A DNA stretch of 36,290 nucleotides from Pararhodobacter sp. (lineage in GTDB: Bacteria > Pseudomonadota > Alphaproteobacteria > Rhodobacterales > Rhodobacteraceae). A model generated the notes under the pieces. It was not told the origin of the DNA. It made no database searches and saw only the letters and a list, made by a program, of their open reading frames with translations. The position numbers and the translations under genes are program-made. The stretch lies in contig JAFIEK010000039.1 in assembly GCA_020832545.1 (NCBI GenBank), positions 1-36,290 on the forward strand, read 5' to 3'. Of this stretch, positions 18,587-25,714 are shown piece after piece; positions within the stretch are counted from its first letter, which is position 1, and every line of letters begins with the position of its first letter.

Positions 18587-19813
18587 TTATTCCTCGCGCA
18601 GGCGGGCGACATGCACCGCCAGATCCTGATCGCGGGTCAGATCGGCAAGGTCGTAACGTTCGCGCAGATCGTCGATCGACAGGGCAATGCCGCGCACCAC
18701 ATTCGCGCCGGGGGCAGCGGGGCCATAGGCCTCGCCGTTCACAAGAAAATAAACCGAGCCGGAATTGCCTGCATGCAGCGTGGGGGGCTGTTCGGTCTGT
18801 GGCAGGGTATAGCGCTCGCCAGCATCAAGAATACGTTCGAACACGACCGAGCCATCGGCGGCGCGCACCCGCATCCAGGCCGGGCGCACGGCCAGAATTT
18901 CAACGGTCGGCGGGCCGCTGTCATGAACGCGGGGGGCACCGGCATCGGCACTGTCCTGCGTGGCGTTCAGGGTGCCCGCCAAGGCACCGCCAAGCGCTTC
19001 GGCAACTGCGGAATCAGCGGTGATCGTATCCGGGCTGCGGCCTTCGCGGGCGTTGATCGCAGCAATCGGCCCGTCACGCGGCACCATCACCGGCACATCC
19101 AGCGCCTGCGGGCGCGACACGCGCACCCGGCCCTCGGCGCCTGAAACCGGCGAGGCCAGCGGGTTGCTGTCAGCGCCCGATCCCGCGGTGCCGTCTGCGG
19201 CGGCCATCGATGCTGCGGAACCACCAGCCAGCGGATTGAAATCGCTCACCACATTGGGGACGATATCGGCGGGGGCCACCTGTACGCGCTGCACTTCCTT
19301 CAGGACTGTCCATCCCGCAAAGCCCAACCCCAGAATAAGCGCGGCCAGTACAGTGACTGACCCCAGCGCACCGGGTTCGATGCGCCGCCAGAAGGGTTCA
19401 GGGTCCGGCAGAATGCCAACGCCCCTCAGCGCGCCGCCTTTCGATTCGACCGGACGGGTGTCGCGCGCCGGGCGCGCGGCGGGGCCGGAACCGGCCATGC
19501 CGTGACCGATCGAGAAATTATGCTCGATGCAGAAGCGATCATAAACCCATTCCGGGTCCATGCCGAGATAGCGCGCATAAGAGCGCACGAAGCCGGCGAC
19601 AAAACTGGGGGTTTCAAAGGCGCTCAGATCGCCATGCTCGATGGCGGCGATAAAGGCCGCGCGGATATGAAGCTCGCGCTGGACATCAAGCAGAGATTTC
19701 CCCAGCGTGGCCCGTTCGCCGCGCAACAGATCACCAAGGCGAAGTTCGTAATCATCGAACCCGCGTTGTTTGTTCTCTTCTTGTGCCGGAGGTTGTTCCT
19801 TCCGCCAGATCAT
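18587..19813 (-). CDS. RodZ-like helix-turn-helix membrane protein (HTH_25 / DUF4115)
   Basis: The 408-residue protein has the layout of RodZ, which links MreB filaments to the wall-elongation machinery. A cytoplasmic helix-turn-helix domain (about 24-95; LGDLLRGERATLGKSLLDVQ) is followed by a basic linker, one membrane segment (about 151-171), a long low-complexity periplasmic linker rich in Ala, Gly and Ser, and a C-terminal beta domain of the DUF4115 type (about 315-385; RPAWMRVRAADGSVVFERIL). Being next to ispG supports the call. A purely regulatory role cannot be excluded. The start is ATG19813 with AGGGCGG just upstream. Confidence 0.8.
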   Translation of the reverse strand: MIWRKEQPPAQEENKQRGFDDYELRLGDLLRGERATLGKSLLDVQRELHIRAAFIAAIEHGDLSAFETPSFVAGFVRSYARYLGMDPEWVYDRFCIEHNFSIGHGMAGSGPAARPARDTRPVESKGGALRGVGILPDPEPFWRRIEPGALGSVTVLAALILGLGFAGWTVLKEVQRVQVAPADIVPNVVSDFNPLAGGSAASMAAADGTAGSGADSNPLASPVSGAEGRVRVSRPQALDVPVMVPRDGPIAAINAREGRSPDTITADSAVAEALGGALAGTLNATQDSADAGAPRVHDSGPPTVEILAVRPAWMRVRAADGSVVFERILDAGERYTLPQTEQPPTLHAGNSGSVYFLVNGEAYGPAAPGANVVRGIALSIDDLRERYDLADLTRDQDLAVHVARLREE

Positions 19814-19856
19814 CCGCCCTGTCCCTGTTTACCGCCTGCCCGTGGGTGTGCTGGTC

Positions 19857-19893
19857 GCGACTCGATTCTACCTCTGGTAGCATACTGAGTCGC
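19857..19893 (-). promoter_or_regulatory. Candidate rodZ promoter inside a double inverted repeat
   Basis: Minus-strand GCGACT (19893-19888), a 17-base spacer and TAGAAT (19870-19865) form a plausible promoter. The same bases form nested inverted repeats: GCGACTC (19857-19863) with GAGTCGC (19887-19893), and CTACC (19868-19872) with GGTAG (19876-19880). No T tract follows, so a terminator for hemA is unlikely. A repressor or a structured leader are both possible. Confidence 0.4.
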
Positions 19894-19957
19894 TCCGCCT
19901 CTACCTCTTGTTGGTCTTTTAGCAGATGGCAACTAGTATTTGAAGCTTCTGCTTCGC

Positions 19958-21187
19958 TCAGGCGCTCAGTTCGGCGCGATTCAGCGCACAATGGGACCAG
20001 AGTGCATCCATCGCATGCACAACCTTGTCGATCTCCTTGGGGTCATGCACCGGCGAGGGGGTAAAACGCAGCCGCTCGGTGCCGCGCGGCACCGTGGGAA
20101 AGTTGATCGGCTGGACATAAATACCATAGCGTTCCAGCAGCATGTCCGAGATCAGCTTGCAATGGACCGGATCTCCGACATGGACCGGCACGATATGGCT
20201 GCCGTGGTCGATGATCGGCAGGCCCAGCCCCTTGAGCCTCATTTTCAGGATACGGGCATGGGTCTGCTGCATGTCACGCAGCTTCTGGCCCTCAGTGGTT
20301 TTCAGAAAACCGATCGAGGCAGCACAGCCCGCTGCCACTGCGGGCGGCAATGACGTGGTAAAGATGAAGCCCGGCGCATACGAACGGATGGCATCAACCA
20401 TCTTGGCCGACGCGGCGATATAGCCGCCCATCACGCCGTAGGCCTTGGCCATGGTGCCGTTGATGATGTCGATGCGGTGCATCAGCCCGTCACGCTCGGT
20501 CACACCGGCGCCGCGCGGGCCATACATGCCCACGGCGTGCACCTCGTCGATATAGCTCAGCGCGCCGAACTCATCAGCCAGATCGCAGATTTCCTCGATC
20601 ACGCCGAAATCGCCATCCATCGAATAGATCGATTCGAACGCGATCAGCTTGGGGGCGGCGGGGTCATCAGCTTCCAGCAACTCGCGCAGATGCGCGACAT
20701 CGTTGTGGCGGAAGATGCGTTTGGCACCGCCGTTGCGGCGCACCCCTTCGATCATCGACGCATGGTTGAGCGCGTCGGAATAGATGATCAGGCCGGGAAA
20801 CAGCTTTGGCAGCGTCGACAGCGTGGCGTCATTGGCGATATAGGCCGAGGTGAAGACCAGCGCGGCTTCCTTGGCGTGCAGGTCGGCGATCTCGGCCTCA
20901 AGGCGCTTGTGATAGACCGTGGTGCCGGAAATGTTGCGCGTCCCGCCTGATCCCGCACCGGTGGCATCCAGCGCTTCATGCATCGCGGCCAGAACGGCGG
21001 GATGCTGGCCCATGCCCAGATAATCGTTGCCGCACCAGACGGTGATATCTTTCTCGGTGCCGTCAGGGCGGCGCCAGACTGCTTGCGGAAAATGCCCTTT
21101 GCGCCGCTCGATATCGATAAAGGTCCGGTAGCGCCCTTCATCGTGCAGGTGCTGCAGGGCGGCGTCGAGTGCGGCATCAAAGTTCAA
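19958..21187 (-). CDS. hemA: 5-aminolevulinate synthase HemA
   Basis: The 409-residue PLP enzyme condenses glycine and succinyl-CoA to 5-aminolevulinate, the first step of haem and bacteriochlorophyll synthesis by the C4 route. The N-terminal [13 protein letters not shown] and [10 protein letters not shown] segments, [11 protein letters not shown] near 80, [16 protein letters not shown] near 213 and the PLP Lys248 in [12 protein letters not shown] are all present; Rhodobacter capsulatus HemA uses the same lysine number. The start is TTG at 21187 with GGGAG seven bases upstream; alignment with the known N-terminus supports it and no ATG is close. An FnrL-type site lies upstream. Confidence 0.96.
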   Translation of the reverse strand: MNFDAALDAALQHLHDEGRYRTFIDIERRKGHFPQAVWRRPDGTEKDITVWCGNDYLGMGQHPAVLAAMHEALDATGAGSGGTRNISGTTVYHKRLEAEIADLHAKEAALVFTSAYIANDATLSTLPKLFPGLIIYSDALNHASMIEGVRRNGGAKRIFRHNDVAHLRELLEADDPAAPKLIAFESIYSMDGDFGVIEEICDLADEFGALSYIDEVHAVGMYGPRGAGVTERDGLMHRIDIINGTMAKAYGVMGGYIAASAKMVDAIRSYAPGFIFTTSLPPAVAAGCAASIGFLKTTEGQKLRDMQQTHARILKMRLKGLGLPIIDHGSHIVPVHVGDPVHCKLISDMLLERYGIYVQPINFPTVPRGTERLRFTPSPVHDPKEIDKVVHAMDALWSHCALNRAELSA

Positions 21188-21280
21188 GGCAGTCTCCCTC
21201 GCATCGTGCTGGGTCGTTCGCTTTCTGGCGCGGTTTCAGACCGGTCGTCCGGCGCTGCGGTTCACGTTTTGTCGGATTCG

Positions 21281-21322
21281 TTCCTAGCGCTGCCTTTTGC
21301 GCACAAACATGACCTGGATCAA
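21281..21322 (-). promoter_or_regulatory. FnrL-type site and promoter of hemA
   Basis: On the minus strand TTGAT-CCAG-GTCAT (21322-21309) matches the FNR consensus at eight of ten positions. A -10-like TAGGAA (21286-21281) predicts a start at about 21274. The box centre at 21315.5 is then 41.5 bases upstream, the class II FNR position. FnrL control of hemA is known in Rhodobacter sphaeroides. Confidence 0.6.
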
Positions 21323-21364
21323 TTCCAAACAATGTCGCACCCTGCGTCATTGCTTATACCAATC

Positions 21365-21958
21365 TCAGTCCGCTATGACCACCGCGCAATCTGCGGCCTC
21401 GGTCTCACTCGCCTCATTTCCGGTGGCGCAGGCGGCCAGCGCCCGTTCGCCCGCACCCTCGCCCACACCCAACCCCCAAAGGCCGGTCGATGCCGAAGCG
21501 GCAAATGCCGCCGGGCCGCGCGCAGGATAGTCGTTTCCGACGGCCTCGGTCGCATCGGCGCTCAGTTGCAGATCGCGCGCCTCCCAGCTGGCCGGGCGCA
21601 CCTCCATCACAATCACGCAATTGCCCGCCGCGCTGCGTCGCGTCTCGCATTCGGCCATCGCGGCCTCGCGCGCTGCCGCGACGGTGTGGTGATTGGCGGC
21701 CATCACCGTCGCCTCCGACATCAGGCCATCGGCAGGGGCAAAGGCCACGGCGGCATAATACTTCTGCCCTTGCGCGACCGAGGCCAGAATCTGCACCTCC
21801 TGATCGCTCAGCCCCTGTGCATCATAGCGCACCACTTCCACCCGCTCGGGGTGAAACAGCTGCCCCCGCGCATCAGAGCCTGACACCGGGTCGGCCAGCG
21901 CGGGCAGGGCAGAGAAGAGAAGGGGGGCGGTCAGCGCGACGGGCAGACAGAGCTTCAT
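21365..21958 (-). CDS. Small secreted protein of unknown function, cysteine-pair repeat
   Basis: I do not recognise the family. The 197-residue protein starts with a clear signal peptide (KLCLPVALTAPLLFSALPALA, cleavage about residue 22), so it should be periplasmic. Two segments resemble each other: an Ala-rich helix with MAEC, a 9-12 residue gap and NCVIVM, then LAAC, a longer gap and DCAVVI at the C-terminus, each with two cysteines that might form a disulfide. Start chosen at ATG21958 with AGGA at good spacing; the TTG two codons upstream is less likely. It lies 177 bases upstream of hemA on the same strand, but the FnrL site between them implies separate control of hemA. Confidence 0.7.
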   Translation of the reverse strand: MKLCLPVALTAPLLFSALPALADPVSGSDARGQLFHPERVEVVRYDAQGLSDQEVQILASVAQGQKYYAAVAFAPADGLMSEATVMAANHHTVAAAREAAMAECETRRSAAGNCVIVMEVRPASWEARDLQLSADATEAVGNDYPARGPAAFAASASTGLWGLGVGEGAGERALAACATGNEASETEAADCAVVIAD

Positions 21959-21992
21959 AGGCAAATCCTGCGTGTGATGGGGGTTTGCCTTT

Positions 21993-22020
21993 CCTTAGCA
22001 AGAGTGTGCGGCGCTGTGAA
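21993..22020 (-). promoter_or_regulatory. Candidate promoter of the small secreted protein
   Basis: Minus-strand TTCACA (22020-22015) matches the -35 consensus at five of six bases and is followed after 16 bases by CTAAGG (21998-21993), 35 bases before the ATG. The -10 is weak. Confidence 0.3.
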
Positions 22021-22112
22021 CCATTTTGCGGCGGCGCAGGGGTCACAAAGCGGTGCCGGGCCGGCCTTGGCAAGGCGAAATGTCAGGCCCGCAGGACGGA
22101 GCCGCCATCCGC

Positions 22113-22511
22113 CTATCCCATGCCTTCAAACTGTGGAAGGTCGTCGGTAATTTCGAACCATGGCGCCTTGGAGCCGACAAATATGTGCTTCGAAGGGCGA
22201 ATGGCGGGGGTATCAATGAGCGTCCCCATCGCCACATGCGCGTACTGGCCATCTCTCACGACGGAGTAGAGTAACGAGCCGCACCGACCGCAATGGACAT
22301 CTTGGCCAGACTCGTCTTCTACCTTGAGAAGGTTGTCTTTCCCATGCGTGAGCCGCAATTTGTGCAGCACGATGCCCGCCATTGGCTTGAAGGCTGAACC
22401 CGTCGTCTGCCGACACTTCGAACAATGGCAGTTCAGGGCATATTCAAATGCATCCGATACTTCGTAGTTTGTTTCACCGCACATGCAACGACCGCGCAAT
22501 TCACGTGCCAT
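22113..22511 (-). CDS. GFA-family zinc-binding protein
   Basis: The 132-residue protein belongs to the GFA/CENP-V family (named after glutathione-dependent formaldehyde-activating enzyme). The two zinc sites are visible: C9-x-C11-G, C28-H-C30-x2-C33-R and C74-x2-C77-G. The family includes enzymes acting on S-hydroxymethyl-glutathione, but many members have no known reaction, so function is left open. Start ATG22511 has GGAG at good spacing; the open frame upstream to 22571 is not family-like. Base composition is clearly lower in G+C (hand counts of 45-62% per 60-base row, mostly 53-57%) than the neighbouring genes, a sign of recent transfer. Confidence 0.85.
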   Translation of the reverse strand: MARELRGRCMCGETNYEVSDAFEYALNCHCSKCRQTTGSAFKPMAGIVLHKLRLTHGKDNLLKVEDESGQDVHCGRCGSLLYSVVRDGQYAHVAMGTLIDTPAIRPSKHIFVGSKAPWFEITDDLPQFEGMG

Positions 22512-22779
22512 GACGGCGCTCCCAGCAAGATGTCGGTTCAATTGAATGCAGATGTCGGCCTGCGTGTCCAACGTCTTTCAAGGGTTCCTGCACGACCTTT
22601 TGCGCCAGCCAGGGCCCTGCGCCTGCTGTCATGCCAACAGTCGTTGGAGGCCCGAAAAGCCCATGACACAGTATGCGCGAAACGATGCCAGCGCGCGCAT
22701 TCCTGCGCTTTTCAGGCACCGCTGGACTTGGCGATGTGGCGCGACTAGGCTCGCGCCCAACCGAAATTCAGGAGGCTCC
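22512..22779 (+). promoter_or_regulatory. 268-base spacer with candidate promoter of the M20 peptidase
   Basis: The spacer between divergent genes holds no convincing gene; short open frames on both strands have no recognisable protein character. TGGACT (22723-22728), 17 bases, then TAGGCT (22746-22751) forms a Rhodobacterales-style promoter about 29 bases before the M20 ATG. The left part (22512-22620) shares the lower G+C of the GFA gene. Confidence 0.4.
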
Positions 22780-24174
22780 ATGTCGTCGCCGCAATCCGCC
22801 CTTCCCGCCGTGCTTGATCATATCGATGCCCAAATCGACGAGTCTCTCGCGCGGCTTCTGGACTTCCTGCGCCTGCCTTCGATCTCCACCGATCCCGCCT
22901 ACAAGGGGGATTGCGACCGTGCGGCCGACTGGCTGACAAGAGAACTGGCCGCGCTTGGGCTGGAGGCCCGCAAGGACGTCACGCCGGGTCACCCGATGGT
23001 GGTGGCGCATGGCCCTGAACAAAGCGGCACGCATGTGCTGTTCTATGGCCATTATGATGTCCAGCCGGTGGACCCGCTGAACCTCTGGCACCGCGACCCG
23101 TTCGATCCGGCAGTGGAAGAAACGCCGCAGGGCCGCGTGATCCGGGGGCGGGGCGCGGCCGATGACAAGGGCCAGTTGATGACCTTTGTCGAGGCCTGCC
23201 GCGCGTGGATCGCGGTCCACGGATCGCTGCCCATCCGGGTATCGATGTTCTTTGAGGGCGAAGAGGAATCCGGCTCGCCCTCGCTGGTCCCCTATATGAC
23301 CGAACAGGCCGAGGCGCTGAAAGCCGATCTGGCGCTGATCTGCGACACCGGCATGTTCGACCCCGAGACACCGGCCATCACAACCATGCTGCGCGGGCTG
23401 GCCAAACTGGAACTGGTGATCACCGGGCCGAACAAGGACCTGCATTCGGGCATGTTCGGGGGGGCTGCGATGAACCCGGCGCGGGTGCTGGCGCGCATCC
23501 TCGCCGATCTGCATGATGACGACGGGGCCATCACGTTGGACGGGTTCTATGACGGCGTGCCCGAACTGTCGAATGCCCAACGTGCGCAATGGGACGGGCT
23601 GGGGTTTGACGCCGACAGCTTCCTCGGCGGCGTCGGGCTGAAGGTGCCTGCCGGTGAGAAGGGGCGCACGGCGCTGGAAATGATCTGGTCGCGCCCCACC
23701 TGCGAGATCAACGGCATGACCTCGGGCTATACCGGCGCGGGCTTCAAGACGGTGCTGCCCTCGATGGCCTCGGCCAAGGTCAGCTTCCGGCTGGTCGGCA
23801 CCCAGGACCCGCAAAAGGTGCTCGATGCCTTCCGCGCCCATGTCGACGCCCGCCTACCCACGGATTGCAAGGCTGAAATCCTTGATGCCAGTGGCGCGCC
23901 CGCCTCGATGATGCCGCTCGACAACCCCGCGTTCGAGGCCGCGCGACAGGCGCTCAGCAATGAGTGGCCGCGCCCGGCGGCGTTTATCGGCTGTGGTGGC
24001 TCGATCCCCATCGCAGGTTACTTCCAGTCGATCCTGGGGATGGATTCGCTCCTGATCGGCTTTGGCCGTGACGACGACCAGATCCATTCGCCCAACGAGA
24101 AATACGACCTGGAAAGCTTCCACAAGGGCATCCGCTCATGGGCGCGCATTCTCGCCGCCCTCGCCCGGACCTGA
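22780..24174 (+). CDS. M20-family dipeptidase
   Basis: The 464-residue metallopeptidase belongs to family M20 (carnosinase/ArgE-DapE clan), cytosolic dipeptidases with two zinc ions. Ligands and catalytic residues are visible: His91 and Asp93 in GHYDVQPVD, bridging Asp128 in GRGAADDKGQ, catalytic Glu161 and metal-binding Glu162 in EGEEESGSP, Asp near 190 in CDTGMFD, and LHSGMFGG in the dimerisation domain. A late His in GRDDDQIHSPNEKYD completes the site. Start ATG22780 follows AGGAGG closely; the open frame extends upstream but that part is spacer. Substrate cannot be read. Confidence 0.92.
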   Translation: MSSPQSALPAVLDHIDAQIDESLARLLDFLRLPSISTDPAYKGDCDRAADWLTRELAALGLEARKDVTPGHPMVVAHGPEQSGTHVLFYGHYDVQPVDPLNLWHRDPFDPAVEETPQGRVIRGRGAADDKGQLMTFVEACRAWIAVHGSLPIRVSMFFEGEEESGSPSLVPYMTEQAEALKADLALICDTGMFDPETPAITTMLRGLAKLELVITGPNKDLHSGMFGGAAMNPARVLARILADLHDDDGAITLDGFYDGVPELSNAQRAQWDGLGFDADSFLGGVGLKVPAGEKGRTALEMIWSRPTCEINGMTSGYTGAGFKTVLPSMASAKVSFRLVGTQDPQKVLDAFRAHVDARLPTDCKAEILDASGAPASMMPLDNPAFEAARQALSNEWPRPAAFIGCGGSIPIAGYFQSILGMDSLLIGFGRDDDQIHSPNEKYDLESFHKGIRSWARILAALART

Positions 24175-24197
24175 CCAATCGCGCCCCACATGCCCCG

Positions 24198-24263
24198 TCA
24201 TCTTGCCACAAATACGCGCGGGGGTGAATTGGCCGCAGGCCAAGAGGGGGGCAGCGCCCCCCT
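24198..24263 (+). repeat. Two-hairpin intergenic repeat, copy B (class II head)
   Basis: It starts with the head TCATCTTGCCACAAATACGC, then GGGGGTGAATT, hairpin 1 TTGGCC-gca-GGCCAA (24229-24243) and hairpin 2 GGGGGGC-agc-GCCCCCC (24246-24262), followed by TGTTGTGTT. It lies 23 bases after the M20 stop and probably ends that transcript. Copy E at 34353 has the same head. Confidence 0.75.
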
Positions 24264-24285
24264 GTTGTGTTGAAACCAGAACCCC

Positions 24286-25467
24286 ATGCACCATATCCAG
24301 CAATCCCCCACCGAGCCCGCCTTCGTCCAGAACCCCTATCCGTTTTATGACCGGGCCCGCGCACTGGGGCCAGTTGTTCATTGGGATGAGATCGGCAAGC
24401 CCTGCGTGCTCAGCCATGCTGCCGTCAGCGCCATCCTGCGCGACCGCCGCTTCGGGCGCGAAATCCCGGTCGATCAGCAAAAGCCGGTGCCCGCACATCT
24501 TGAACCCTTCTACGCAGTGGAACGGCATTCGATGCTGGAACTGGAACCGCCCCGCCACACCATGTTGCGCAAACAGGTGCTGCGCGCCTTCACCTCGCGA
24601 CGGATCGCCGCGCTGGAACCCGAAATCGCGGCCCTCTCGCATGCGTTGATCGACCGCTTTCCATCTGGGCCTTTCGACCTGCTGGAGCACTTCGCCCAAA
24701 CCATCCCGGTGGTGGTGATCTGCCGCCTGCTGGGCGTGCCGGAAACCATGAAAGACCAGCTTCTGGACTGGTCGCATGCGATGGTGGCTATGTATCAGGC
24801 CACGCGAACCCGCGCGACCGAGGATGCGGCGGCGCAGGCTGCCGGTGCCTTTGCCGCTTTCCTGCGCGACTATGCCGAAGAACGCCGCAGCCGGCCCGCC
24901 GACGACCTGATCACCCACCTGATTGGCGCCGAGGACGGCGGCCAGACACTCACGCCGGATGCGCTGATCGCCACATGTATCCTGCTCCTGAACGCGGGCC
25001 ACGAGGCGACGGTGCATGCGCTCGCCAACGGCGCAAAGGCGCTACTTGAGGCCGAAGGGCCAAAAGACTGGCTGACGCCCGGCAAGATCGATGGCACCAT
25101 CGAGGAAATCCTTCGTTTTGACCCGCCGCTGCACCTGTTCACGCGCTACGCCTATGAAAGCGTCGAGGTGATGGGCCATATGTTCCGGCCCGGTGATCAG
25201 GTGGCTCTTCTGCTCGCCGCCGCCGGGCGCGACCCGCGCGCCTGTGAAGACCCCCACCGCTTCAACCCCGCGCGGCCGGTCAAACCACACCTCGCCTTCG
25301 GGGCCGGGCTGCACTTCTGCCTCGGTGCGCCGCTCGCCCGGCTGGAACTGGCGGTGGCACTGCCGATCCTTTTCAACCGCTGCCCGGACCTGCACCTGAC
25401 TGAAGAACCCAACTACGCTGACACCTACCATTTCCACGGCCTCATGCGGTTGATGGTCGACCGGTAG
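24286..25467 (+). CDS. Cytochrome P450
   Basis: The 393-residue soluble P450 has the bacterial class I layout. Haem is bound by Cys345 in FGAGLHFCLGAPLAR, the ExxR motif is Glu274-Ile-Leu-Arg277, and the I-helix oxygen groove is AGHEAT (237-242), where His replaces the more common variable residue and Ala-Thr follows. The N-terminal NPYPFYDRARALGPV and the LEPPRHTMLRK C-helix region (haem propionate contacts) are typical. No ferredoxin or reductase partner is adjacent, so electrons must come from elsewhere. The ATG has no clear ribosome site and lies only 23 bases after the GC hairpin of repeat B. Substrate unknown. Confidence 0.93.
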   Translation: MHHIQQSPTEPAFVQNPYPFYDRARALGPVVHWDEIGKPCVLSHAAVSAILRDRRFGREIPVDQQKPVPAHLEPFYAVERHSMLELEPPRHTMLRKQVLRAFTSRRIAALEPEIAALSHALIDRFPSGPFDLLEHFAQTIPVVVICRLLGVPETMKDQLLDWSHAMVAMYQATRTRATEDAAAQAAGAFAAFLRDYAEERRSRPADDLITHLIGAEDGGQTLTPDALIATCILLLNAGHEATVHALANGAKALLEAEGPKDWLTPGKIDGTIEEILRFDPPLHLFTRYAYESVEVMGHMFRPGDQVALLLAAAGRDPRACEDPHRFNPARPVKPHLAFGAGLHFCLGAPLARLELAVALPILFNRCPDLHLTEEPNYADTYHFHGLMRLMVDR

Positions 25468-25476
25468 AAAAAGAAA

Positions 25477-25536
25477 GGGGGCTCTGCCCCCGCCGCCCTA
25501 TGGGCGACTCCCCCGGGATATTTTCAGACACAAAAT
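25477..25536 (-). repeat. Two-hairpin intergenic repeat, copy C-left (class I head)
   Basis: Read on the minus strand it has the head ATTTTGTGTCTGAAAATATC, a G run, hairpin 1 CGCCC-ata-GGGCG (25497-25509 region) and hairpin 2 GGGGGC-aga-GCCCCC (25491-25477). Hairpin 1 differs in sequence from other copies but pairs perfectly. It lies 10 bases after the P450 stop and faces copy C-right. Confidence 0.75.
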
Positions 25537-25575
25537 GCAAAAAACAGACTGCATATTTTGTGTCTGAAAATATCC
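25516..25575. repeat. Long perfect inverted repeat between copies C-left and C-right
   Basis: The class I heads of the two copies face each other: 25516-25536 and 25555-25575 are perfect 21-base reverse complements around an 18-base loop. The match goes on as ATGCA/TGCAT with a two-base shift. Such a long stem can form a cruciform or a stable RNA hairpin. Confidence 0.85.
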
Positions 25576-25624
25576 AGGGGGTGAATTGGCAGCAGGCCAA
25601 GAGGGGGCAAAGCCCCCTTTCTTT
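25555..25624 (+). repeat. Two-hairpin intergenic repeat, copy C-right (class I head)
   Basis: Plus-strand head ATTTTGTGTCTGAAAATATC, AGGGGGTGAATT, hairpin 1 TTGGC-agca-GGCCAA (one mismatch), hairpin 2 GGGGGC-aaa-GCCCCC (25603-25617), then TTTCTTTG. The T-rich end makes this copy a good intrinsic terminator. It lies about 90 bases before trmJ. Confidence 0.75.
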
Positions 25625-25714
25625 GCGACGTGCCCGATGGGCGCGGGGGATTGATCTTTGCGCAGTGGCTGGGCATTGCGGGCAGCGACATGAGGCGAGG
25701 GCGAGAGGGAACGC

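Noticed and set aside
22546-22779. N-terminal extension of the M20 peptidase by 78 residues
   Set aside because: AGGAGG directly before ATG22780 and the family N-terminus place the start there; the upstream part has no domain character.
22768-23841. 357-codon open frame antisense to the M20 peptidase
   Set aside because: Shadow frame; the plus strand carries all M20 ligands.
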